Part shown: positions 11,901 through 23,256 of the stretch, piece after piece
Position numbering within the stretch: the first letter of the stretch is position 1
Layout: each line of letters starts with the position of its first letter
Assembly: GCF_000006565.2 (NCBI RefSeq)
Contig: NC_031474.1
Span: forward strand, 744,001-808,000
Source: Toxoplasma gondii ME49
Lineage: Eukaryota > Apicomplexa > Conoidasida > Eucoccidiorida > Sarcocystidae
Reading direction: 5' to 3'
DNA: 64,000 nucleotides
The notes under the pieces: generated by a model
What the model saw: the letters and a program-made list of their open reading frames with translations, nothing else
Database searches by the model: none
Told to the model about the DNA's origin: nothing
Translations under genes and position numbers: made by a program

Positions 11901-14004
11901 AAAGCCAAGAAGCATTTCGACAAAAGCGAGATTCAGTGAGAATACAGCTACGTAGTCCCGAACACCTGTTCCTTGTCGACAGGAGAGTGAGCGCTTTTCA
12001 AACGCAGTGAGTATTTCTCATTGTCACGAGAAGACAGAAACATTGAGTTGGAGGTGCAAGTGAGTCTCAGTGGACTGATCGTTCCGGACAATTCTTATTC
12101 GAAACTCAACTGTAAATCTCAGAGACCGATGCTGCTACTATGGGAAACCGCGATTCTCTCTCTTCAGAATTCCGGACAGATTCTGGGTCAAACACTAGGA
12201 TTGTCAACTCGAGAATAGCATTGTGCCTGGCGGCTCTGTCGCGGCACCAGGATCACAATCAACAATGTGAAGTGTATGAAGTGAGAGAATGCGTTTGATT
12301 AGTTCAAGAGGCAAACCAGGACTCCGCAAACATCTCACAAATACATCTAAGCCGCCTGTATGCAACAGTGAAGGTAAGTCTCATGGACTCTTTCTTCACA
12401 TGGACATTGTCATGGTGTGACCGTGGTGCGTCCCACATTTCTGGAATCCGGACGCCAAACAACACCGAACAAGCCATTGGAGACGCTGTCGTTATAGGTG
12501 GCTGCCTAAAAGGGAGATTGGGAGGGAATTCACAAGGAAATCGCCTGCCGTCGAAAGCGCAGGGCTGAAACCTCGGATGCGGTCACCGATACGGCTCGGA
12601 CGTTAGCAGAACCTGTGAAGAGAGCGGAATAAACTTTTTCAGCTTCACTTATGCAAGGCGGGCAAGAAAGTTCGCAAATTTATTGTTGGAATGTGTGCAG
12701 AACCTTGTAATAACCGTCGCGCTCGGAGGCCGAAGCAACCAATTTACAGGCCCAACCCAATCACCACACAGTGTTCAAGCGGATGAGTGAAGTTTAAACA
12801 TTCCTGGCTCTCTTAGTCCGGGTATCCCACAATCGAAACGCAGAGTTGGCGAGGGTCGAGACAACAAATGCCTGGTGGGCACCAAAAGTCAAAACACTGC
12901 TAGCCGTGGTGGGCCTTGGTTAGGTTGATACTTCCGCTGAGACGAGAATTGCCTGCACTGCGCTGTTGTGCGTGCGACTGCTTCAGGTGCATCACACAAG
13001 AGTCTGCTCTGCAGTGCTACCAGTTACGTCTAGCAGTTTTTAGTTCGCACACAGTGAAAACGAGTAAAGTGAGGTAACTAGGGCATCGACGGTCGTCGTT
13101 CAGCCGGCATCGCGCCATCTTTAAATGGCTCTTCCGCTTGTGGCAGGGTGTTGACTCTCCCCGGACGCAGTCGGTGCCGTTGCCACGATCCCTGCACCCT
13201 GTCTCCTGCTGAGACAACTTTTCGCGGTAGGTTTCTATCCGTTCTAGGTGCTGCGTTCTTGTCGGTTTCTTCTAGCGGTGCAGATCATGGCCTACTTTTC
13301 ATCTTCTCTCAAAGGCCTCCAAAACCGAAAGAATTGAACTGGTTTTCTGCGACACTCCTCCAACCAGTGCAGAGCTGTCTGCTAGCTGGCTGAAGTGTTG
13401 ACACCCGTCTCTGGTTGCACATCGAGTGGTTATTGCCTTTCTGGAAAGACGAAACCGTGTCTCAATTATTGTAAGAAACCTTGTGTTGGACTGCTTTCCC
13501 CCTCTGTTGTGACTTCACACGTCTTTTAATCTCGGTGACAGGCCGGTCCAACCGTAGCTTGTCCCTTGCATGTGTTTTCTCTGCGCTGCGACGCCGTCTG
13601 GCACTGTGTTCCGTTGTGTCGGCCGGGGGTTGTCTCTGATAGTTGTTCCTCTGGGCGGAGAAGGAAGCCGATTTTGCGCTGTTGTATGTGTCTTCGTTGA
13701 GATCGAGGTGCGAGCAGGCAACTCTTGGTGCCCCGTCTCTCCTAGAAAAGCCGGATTCTCTTTCACAGAATTCAACCAGTCCCAGAAAGCAGAAAAGATC
13801 GGAGGGGTTCCGTTCTCCAGATCATTTTCTGGCGCACACGAAAACTTATTTTGCTCCGTGGTGCCACAAACATCTTTCTTTGCGCAACGCCATCGCAGTG
13901 AAATGCGCAGCCTCTGCCTTTTCCGCGTGCAGCTGCTCTAAGCCGTGTTTCGGCCCATTCCTCAGCAGGTACGTAGCAAACGGGAGGTCACTCAGCCTGC
14001 AGAA
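8983..14004. other. Divergent intergenic region, about 5 kb
   Basis: Sits between the start codons of the zinc-finger gene (-) and the Trp-rich gene (+), so it should contain both promoters and 5' UTRs. No open frame here has a recognisable motif, and the longest are about 100 codons. A 5' UTR intron cannot be excluded: a CAG at 13966-13968 and pyrimidine-rich tracts occur just before the Trp-rich gene start. I see no repeat array or RNA gene. Confidence 0.5.
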
Positions 14005-17000
14005 ATGATGGAGGAGACGAAAAAGCTTCCTGAAGTACCTGTCGCTTTCGAACGACAAGGAGATACAGAAGTCAAAGGGAACCAGAATGACTCGTCACTA
14101 CATGGCGTCGAGCGGAAGGCGCTGTCTGCTCAACAGGGTTTGCCGGACGGATCCACCCGGTGTTCTCTTCTTCCGGACTCCTCGACTCTCTGTTCTTCCC
14201 TATCCGAGACCTCAAGTGCGTCTCTGCTTGTTGCTAGCGAGTCATCTCCAGAAAATGGTGCACAACTGACTCCTACCTCTGCAGCTGCGTTGCAGCCAGG
14301 TGGACATACACCGCAAGGCTTCACGTCGCGGACGGACTCACTCGCTCACAGCGGGGGCTTTTCGTTGCCTACGGAAACGATTCCCAGCACGTTAACTGAT
14401 GCGAGGTCTGCAGATTCGCGGCTTCCTTCTCGCGATGACGGTGCCGTCGAATCTACTGGTGAATGCCATCCCCCTGCACCTGATGCCATCCCTTCTGTCG
14501 GCGGCACAAGCCCAAGCGCTGCAGCGGCACGCGGTGCGTCGACAGCAGCCACTGTAAAATCTCCGGTTTCTGGCGCGCGTGGTTCTGCGTCCAGTAGAGC
14601 ATCCGGCGCCCGCCTAACCGGAGTTGCGTCTCCAATCGAAGAACGCAGTGGCAATCGGCCCGCTGCTTCGTCGTCCTCGTCGTCATGGGCGCCAGCGGAC
14701 ACAACGAGAGGCGGAAGAGCGGGCGTTGTTGCGGGAGCGGGGGGAATGACGCTTCGTCTCGCTAGGGCGTCCGATGGAAGCTTCACAGTCGTCGACAGTG
14801 GGACTGGAATGCCAGCAAGAGAGTGGGTGCAGCAGCTCCAGCTCCGGGCTGCCGACCCTACACCCATATTGCGTCTTCGCGTTCATCCCGAGACCGGCGA
14901 GGTTACTCGCACCAGAAAACGCACTGAGGACGGGGAGCGGCAGGGAGCAGGCGGTCCGGATTGCGACGAAGAGGAAAGTACGACAGAAAGAGGGAACACT
15001 TGTGATCGAGCCGAGAGGCAGGCGGCCTCGTATCAGACTCGCCCGGCAGAAACGAAGCGTCTATGGCCGACTTGTAAATATCCGCGAATGTCCTTTCCAG
15101 ATAGTCGAATGTACTGCGGGCGTGTAAGCTTGTGCGTACGTCAACATACGCGGAGATTTGGCTGATGCTTCCTCTTGAAGGCTAGCTGGATGTCGCGTGT
15201 CTGTCTCAAGTGATTCGTTTCTTTTTCGGGGAACCAAGTGGACTGCATGACTAACAGAAGGCAAGTAGCAAATCGCGAGCGTCGACCCTTGAAGGCTGAA
15301 CAAGGCTGAGAGATGTTGACAGCACACGGCCTTCTCTTCTCCGCTTTTCTTGCACGAGCACTCCACTCAGCTCTCTTGCCTTTCCTACAAGCGAAATGCG
15401 TCCTCCGTTTTGGTGTCGCATGCGCCTTTTCTGCGCTCACTAGGCATTTGTAAAAGGCGGAGAGTTTCATGCACCGGTGGTCGTTTACCCTTTTGGCATC
15501 TGTCCCCCCTGTCCACCGTCTTTCCGGTGCTCGCCCTTGGTCCATTCCTCACGTCTGTGGAGTTTTGCGATGAACGTGCGTTTCCAGGTGCTGCTATCGT
15601 GTACCAAACGACGTGTTTAATACCCACCATTTTCTAGAAAGGATAATGTGCAGAGGTAGTCTTAGTGATTTCAACACAACTGTGGGTTTCCCCTGCAGGG
15701 TCTGCAACTGCCTGGCGATCGGGACCAAGCTACGTCCGGCAGGAATTTGACGACGGCTCGCGAAGTGGTTCGAGTCGAGGGCGACCGGCGAATTCTTCCG
15801 GCCCTCCTGGTCCCCTCATGCGTCCCCCGTCTCTGTCGGAGGCGTTCTCCACAGCTGTGGCTACAACGCATCGCTTTCGCTATCGGAGCACCAGCGTAGC
15901 TGGCAGAGGGAGGGGGTCCTCCCGAGGCCCCACTGACCAGCAACTGTTCGAAAGAGACACCTACACGGACATAGTCCACAGCAGCGAAGACAGTGGCTTA
16001 ACGTGGGGAGAGAAGAGGGCGAAGGACGGCAGCTGGCGAGAGAAGTGGATGCAGCAGACGATGGAGGAAGAGGAGGAAGACACATCCGAGGGGGACAAGG
16101 GCGAGGAGCGAGGCAGTGGAGGCATACGAACAAGGCGCACGCGACGAAGGACGTTCGGGCAAAACCATGGAATCAATGAGAGCCGAAGAGAACGGTAGGG
16201 ACAGTTCTGCAGTCCAGTAGCAGCAGAGCCTCTTATAAGGAATGAGACGCTCTGTGGATCATCGATTTATGTTTGCATATCTGTATGTCTAGGTAGATTT
16301 CGCTTTCGGGGAACGTGTGGCCGCAAATAACTGTGTGTGAAAGTGTGCGAGGAAATCCACTTTTCCCTGGAGTATCAAACCGATTGAGGACAGATCTCCT
16401 ACAGAAACCTCAGTACCGCGTAGTGTGTTTGACACAAAGGAAGGTCGCCGCTGGACCCAACGCATGTGTTACACAAACCGTTGAGCAGAGCTCCCTAGCT
16501 GTTCCTTTGTTGCAGCGTCGAAACCGATGTGACACTGGCAGATCTCTCACTGAATATACGTCGTAGCCGAGTGACACGAAAGACCTTCACTGGCCGTTCG
16601 TAGTATTTGCCGCAAACATGCGTGGAGACTCGTAATTGTGAAGCTGCTTCAGTTCAACAGAAGGCGAATTGCTTAGCTTTTCTGGATGTGGTCACTGCGT
16701 TCACAGGTGGTCCGAGAGGTGGGAGGAAGTGGAAGGGCGCCGCCGGACAGTGGAGAAGGCGGTGCAACAGTTGGATGAAGATGGCAATGTGGTTCAGGAG
16801 TGGTTTGAGGTGATTGAGGAGAACCTTGAGACTGGAGAAACGAAGGTGACGAAAGCCGGCGAAGACTCGAGGGCCTACTTCGGCTCTGTGTGCGGGCAGC
16901 AGAGCCCCCGGGAGGAGCTCGGGGACCACCGCGAGCGAGGAACAACCTCGTCGCTTTCTCAAGACGACTTGAACAGAGAAAGCGAGACAAAGAACGCGAA

Positions 17001-20000
17001 ACAGCAGACGAGCAGAAGAGCGCGCCTTTCTCGGCGGTGGAAAGAAGAGAGTCACCGGCGTGTATCCGCGGAGACCGGGGAAGACGAAGTGTTCTGGAGT
17101 GTCTTTGAAGAATCACAGGGAGGCCGAGAGAAGGGGAGACGCAGACGACGAGATAGAACAAAGGGAACAGAGGAGACGGAAGTATGGTACAGGGCCTTCG
17201 ATTCTGAGACTGGGGAGACGATGGAGACCTGGGAGGAGAGATGGATCGAGAAGGCAGACGGAGAAAAGTGGGGCGAGAAGAAGGGCGTCAACACCCAGTA
17301 AGTCGTTTGGCGTGTAACGCATGGGGCTTTCCCGCGCATAGAAATGACAGTGCCACACGAAGAGAGAATCCGCTTACGGACGAGATCCGTGCGAAACCGG
17401 TGCGGCGTCAGAACGGACTCAGGCATCTGTAAAAGGTCGAGCCGCTGGCTTCTTTGTTCTGCTTTGCGTTCATGAGTTGCGAACGATCGGCTGTCTTGTC
17501 TTCTTTCAGGAAAGAAGAGTGGGGAGAGAAGTGGCGCGAAAATGCAGCGGGGGAGCGAGAAGTCGATCGCTGGGCCCGAACAGAAGACGGCCGAAGACAG
17601 TGGGGAGAGAAGAAGGGAAGAGGGAGACCGAAGAAAAACGGAGAAGGAACCCAGGAGAACGGCTGTGAACACTCCTCAGACGAGAGGACCCCCGAAGACT
17701 ATACGGAAAGGTGAGAACTCTCGAATCGGACAAAAAGAGTGGAAACAGTACGGTACACGTTTGACTGACCCCCCGTATATTTGTTTGACTGTAACTGGCA
17801 TAAATATATATATATATATCCATCTCTAACGTATGTCTGGTTTATGGTTATGTGCGTTCGTGGGGAGAACAGCGTAAGTTGTACCTCTCTGTGCTTGAGC
17901 TAGACCCAGTCGGAATGTTGGAAATAAAAACAAAGCGCCAATGGCGTCCTTGTCTGTTAGGGTACAAACAGGTGTGTCTCCCGCTCTAGGTGCATTTAAG
18001 GCTGGCTGCGGAGTATGCAGGCGCGAGGTTTTGATGGGCTTTTCTAGCGCGTCTGGCTCCTCAACAACGTGTGACGCTCGTTTGCCACTGGGACTTGGTC
18101 AATGTGTAGGTGGGAGATCGAGCACAGAGACGACGCCTACGTGTCTTTCACGGACCGGTGGTGGGAGAGACCCGAGGAAGGGTCCCGGTGGGGCGAAAAG
18201 AAGAAGGTGACTCACACGACTCTCCAGGGGCCGCCAAATGGAACGAATGCAGAAGACGAGACAGGAGCTACGGATCGTGTTGTCGTAAGTCGTTCGGACA
18301 CAACGGGGAAGATGTGCCGTCAAAAAATACGACACAGACACCGCGTGCACGAATGGCTGCTAAGAACGCGTTGCTTATTGGTGAATGCACCCACAAAAGG
18401 CAAAGAAAAGCGCACGATATATGCATGTGCATATCATCATGTTAATGCGCCCATGTCGACATTTATGTAGGCTATCATGTACGTTCACGTGAGGCATTGC
18501 TAAGTGCGTATATTTGTTGAAATTCTTAGGTAGGTGTAGAGGTGTATACTCAGGTGGGTTGTTCGCCGTTGCGGCGCTGCTCGTGCTTTTCTCATATCCG
18601 TCTACTTGTCTCTCCAAACTCACTCATATTTGCATGCCTAGATACGGTCCTACATGTATGTGTTTGCGCATGCTCCTACACGTATGCAAGGTGTATACTT
18701 TGCGGCGCGGCAAATAATTGTGACAAGAAGCTGCCTTTGAAACGATTCTGTTGCGCTTTTACCGTGCTTTTCAAGGTTGATCTTGCCTCTCTTCTCTCTC
18801 AGGAATTGAATGAGAAGTGGTACGACAATGGACAGGAGAAGATGGTGGACGAATGGCGAACAGAGCTTCTTCTCGAGAGTGCTGCCGACGACAACGAAAA
18901 CGGCCCTCGCAGGATCCTTCACCAGGTGCGTAAAGGGAGTGTCCCTGACACGCGTGAAGGTCTCTTTTATACAACGCTTTATACTTCTCAGCGTGACATA
19001 GTTCGCGAATCGACTGAATTTTCGACCGAAGTCCTGTGTGAGCGCCGCCCAGCGAGTAAATAGACATCCATACGAGCATATCCAAGCACAGGTGCATATG
19101 CGTAGCCATCTACGCACCTAAGTATCTGCGTATGTGTGTATAGTTGTATAGGCTTTCATTCGGGTGCGGTGATGCCTCGCGTCGCTGTTGTGGGGTATCC
19201 TCGGGGGTGCAGGGAGGTCTCTAACGACCGTTTTCTCATGTGAACTCAACGTAAATTGGCTTGGGCGGAACATTAGCATATATATATATATATATATACA
19301 GCTACGGTCAGTTGATGGCGACATCAGCGATCTTTGGACCGAGCGCGGTTTTGAATGGTCTCTTAGGCGATGGATCAAAACCCACAGATTGCCAGAAGTA
19401 CATGGTCTTGTTTTTTCAAGTAACGAGCCCCGTTTTCTGCTGCGGTCGATTGCCGCACATCTGGAAGAGGAGACACTTCGACGTGGCCACGCTGCTGCTC
19501 GCATGGCTTCAAACTCTTCTTCTATTCGCCCCGCTGTTTATTAAACTCTAAATCCTTCTCTAAATATGTCGGAAGGCTTTCTTCTGTTCGCTCGGTCTTT
19601 CTGTTGTCCCGCTGCAGGTCAAGTCCGGGAGAAAGCACACAAATCGGTACTGCGACGGGACTCAGTGGGGAGAGAACTGGCATCAGTCGCAGGCCGCGTC
19701 TCCTGGCGCGTCTTCTTCTAGCTCTTCCGCTACCGATGGAAACGTGGACAGTGCCAACGAGGCGGACGGCGTTGTCTCGCACCAGGTCACCGTGCAGATT
19801 CGAGTGAGTTTCGGAGTCCCTGGAAGGTCGTAAATCTCCTGCGTGCTAACCCGTGTTTTGCACCGTCTATTGAGAGGCGGTCGGACGTACTATGCAAGAA
19901 GCCAAGTTCGGATTCGCTGCTACTTTCTACGACAATGTTTTTCGGTTGTCCAGCATATGATCCACTCCTTTTTCCCCGCATGCGTTCGTCGCGTTAGGAT

Positions 20001-23000
20001 ACCGACGGACTCAAAGTGTGGCCGCTCTCATAGTTCGGCCAGCCTCTGTGTATACGGTATTTTCTATGGCCTTTCCACTTCCCTTCTGCTTCTGGTTTTC
20101 CTCCTGTCTTAGACGCCAAGTGGACGCTTCGAGGTGCACACCGTGGAGGCGTCAGCGCCAGTTCTTCGCCTAGCGTCGACAAGCCGGGACAGCTGGTGGC
20201 GGGAACCCCACGGGAATTCGTGGGGCGAGAAAATGTAAGTCCGAAAATATCCATAGCAGGACTCACACTTTCAGTAACAATTCTACATGTATGTATATGC
20301 ATACGGGGGTGCGCATATCGATCTTTGGATCGGGGCTGCAGCTGAAGGGTGTACGCGGAACGAATGCGTTTATAGTCACTTTTGGTTTGCGTTGGTGTGC
20401 ATTTCCTTTTTCGACAAAGGTACCATGATTTAGAACAGGGCTCAGAGCAACATGAGAAGTGGTACGACAACGGTCATGAACGGCAGGTCGACCGATGGCG
20501 GGTGGCGCCTGATGGGTCGAGAACGGGTGAGCAAGTGACGTTAGGAAAACGCCAGCTGTATGCAGAGATAGTGGAGACAGACAAAAAATGGTCGAGCGAG
20601 ATATTTTGCATGTGGTTTCCGCCGGTGTCGGAGGACCTTTCCCCGCGTTTCCTGAAAGCTCCGAGTGTTGCGCTGTCGATGCGAAGGAAGGAAACGCGAT
20701 TAGACAGGAGACAAGAAGGGGAAGACTGAAAGAGCGCAGACCGTGAGAAGGGTCTCAGCTGACTTGAACGAAGGCGACAGGCGATCCGCACTTGCACAAA
20801 ACCTGTGACGAAAGAGCTGAACAAGACAGGACCGGTGACGCCGTTTTTTCATTGACTCGACAGGCGCTATATAGAGCGTGAAACTCCTTCGATTTCCTTG
20901 AACAGAGCTGCGTACTATTTCTCGTTGCTCCCATAGTGTGCAGTAAGTTAACCCTCAAACGGATTTCGTCTGTTGCTCTTTGACGAAGAAGGCAAACATG
21001 GAACAGAAAAGAATGCCTTCAGTTTGCATGTTGCAGTCGGTGGTTGCCTTCTTGTATGTCCTCTCGCTTCTCCAGGCGAGAAGTTTGGGTCCAAAACAGA
21101 CGGGACGGAGTGGCGAGAAGCCTGGGGCAGGCAGGCGTCAGGCGAAGGCGCCGAAGAAGACTCGTGGATCGAGAAGAGATGGAAAGAACGAAACCGAGAC
21201 GGAGAAGGCGTGAACGAATGGGGAGAGACAGAGGGCTCCGAAGGGCGGAAAAGGTGGAACCAGAAGTGGTGGAAAAAGGAGAGCTGGCACGGAGGAGATG
21301 AGTTCGTGGAAAAGTGGGAGGATGATGGGCATGGCAACAAAAGCACGGTGAAACTGGGATCCACTTGGAAGTAAGCATCAGAGAACGAGCGAGAGTCATG
21401 CGACAGCATCGTATAGACTTACCAGATGCGCCATCCACCACTGGTGTGCCTCCAGTGTCGACATGTTGAGCAAATGGCTGTTCGTATATGTATATATATA
21501 TATATATCTGTGTAGTCGTTTGCATTGTGTGGCTTGTGTTTAGTGAGGTTTGAGCCTAAATAACGAAACTTACCAAGTGGATGTTGTAAAGTCTTCCCTT
21601 TCGAACGAGAGGTAGACTTGGGCGTATGTAGGAGTCAGGTACATGTGTGCAAAGCGTCGCATCGCTGTGCTTTCAGTGTTTTCATTTGAGGGGATGGAGG
21701 GTGTCGCACGGTGTGTTTGTCGTTTTCGTTTTGCTCAGACATCGCGAAGGATGCCGAGAAGTCACGGACTGGTTTGAAGACAAGTTCGGGGAGGTTGCGC
21801 ATTCGCAGGAGAAGTGGGCCTACAAGCGGGGTCACAGTGCATCGGGAGATAACTGGCTAGAAAAGTGGAACGAACGCCCAGAGGAGAAAAGTGCGACCAA
21901 GTCTGGCTCGAATGCGTAAGTCTGGAACAGAAACACGACCTTTAAGTCAACCCGTTCCATTTTACTCCATCAATATATGTATCGGTGTGTATGCCCGCAT
22001 AGCAAATCCCGTCGTAATGAATTGCATAGTAGTAGGCGCTTGCGTCTACACGTTTGTAACTCCGTCCTTTTTTGTTTGTATCTGCGTGATCTAAATTTAA
22101 GTAAACGTATGCCTAGCCACGTAGATTCATGCATTCATCTCGTGTTCTGTCATGTAACTCTGTATGGCGTCGTACACCGAAATTTCTTCCTGTCGTCTTG
22201 TAACCGGACTCTTGCGTCACCACACGTATTCATGTGAATCTATATGTCTTGTTTGGCGATGAAACCAAGCGTGAACACGAGTGCACATGGCAGGAGTCGA
22301 TGCATGGAGTCGAGTCAACATTCATTCGCAGACAGAAATTCTCCCTTTGCAGGCGAGGCGACGAGTGGTCGGAGCAGTGGAAGGAGACCTTCGATGAGAA
22401 TGGCGAAAAGAGCACGACATGGGCTGAGAAGACCGGGCGCAACGCTCAGGTATGTCTTCCACTTTTCCGGTCATCGGGCAGTCGTCTGTCCTGTATACAG
22501 GAGACTAGGTCGCCTACTTTTTTATACGAGAGGACACAGAGGCGGTGGGAATATCTCGCAGTTTGCCAGTCCTTCTTTGAGCGAAAAAGACGTTTGGCGC
22601 TTCAGGGAGGCAGGGCTAAGGTGCGCGATAAAGAAAATCAGCACCCTCAGACCTTGTTTTTGCTGCTCCGTCCGTGTAGTGCGAGACGGCCTTTTGTGTC
22701 CTCGAGACGACTTCGTGTCATCCTCTTTTCAGTTGTTAGCGCGGCACCTATACGCAGTTTCGTGAGTTGGAGATGTGTGTTTAACTTTTTTGGCCGTTCC
22801 TAGCGTGTGTCGTTCCCTTCCTGCTGCCGTCAGCCTGTCGCCAGACTTTTCTTTTACCATATGCGTTTGCGGTCTTGTCTGCTTTGCCTGTTTCTCTCCT
22901 TGACTGCATCTCCGCTGTCTCCTGACCGTGTACCCGCCTGCGTGCAACAGGGCGACGCGTGGTATGAAACGTGGCTGGAGCGTCGCTCGAACTGGAAAAT

Positions 23001-23256
23001 GGCAATCAAAGAAGGACGAAACGCCCGCGGGGAAGAATGGCAAGAGAAATGGGGTGAAGATTTGCACGAAGACGGTTCAGGCGAGAAGTGGTGTCAAAAA
23101 TGGGCCAAAGACAACGCGGGAAATCGTCATGGAAAGAGCTGGGGAGATAGATGGGGAAAGGACGGAAAGGGTGGACATCGTTGGGGTGAGGAATGGTCGA
23201 ACGACGACGTCAACAAGTGGTGGCATGACACTGATGGACGACCTGCGGGGTGCTAG
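14005..23256 (+). CDS. Tryptophan-rich starch-binding protein of the ESV1/LESV family, 13 coding exons
   Basis: Proposed exons: 14005-15073, 15699-16194, 16707-17297, 17510-17710, 18110-18206, 18803-18925, 19618-19803, 20113-20234, 20420-20526, 21076-21370, 21739-21915, 22353-22449, 22951-23256. All introns are GT-AG, the phases match at every junction, and the product is 1288 aa. The exon 1 donor (15073) is the least certain. From about residue 458 to the end the protein is a tandem array of Trp/Glu/Lys/Gly units, such as WGEKW, KWYDNGQE and EKTGRNAQGDAWYETW. This is the signature of plant/algal EARLY STARVATION 1 and LIKE ESV1, whose regularly spaced aromatics bind and organise amylopectin glucans. 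No signal peptide is visible at MMEETKKLPE, which fits the cytosolic amylopectin of coccidia. The first ~450 residues are low-complexity Ser/Ala/Gly. I cannot decide between the ESV1 and LESV branches. Two ATGs (14005, 14008) are adjacent, and the frame is open upstream. Confidence 0.85.
17804..17819. repeat. AT microsatellite in Trp-rich gene intron 4
   Basis: Short TA repeat between the exons ending at 17710 and starting at 18110. Confidence 0.8.
19278..19298. repeat. AT microsatellite in Trp-rich gene intron 6
   Basis: TA repeat of about 21 bases between the exons ending at 18925 and starting at 19618. Confidence 0.85.
21491..21507. repeat. AT microsatellite in Trp-rich gene intron 10
   Basis: TA repeat of about 17 bases between the exons ending at 21370 and starting at 21739. 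Confidence 0.8.
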
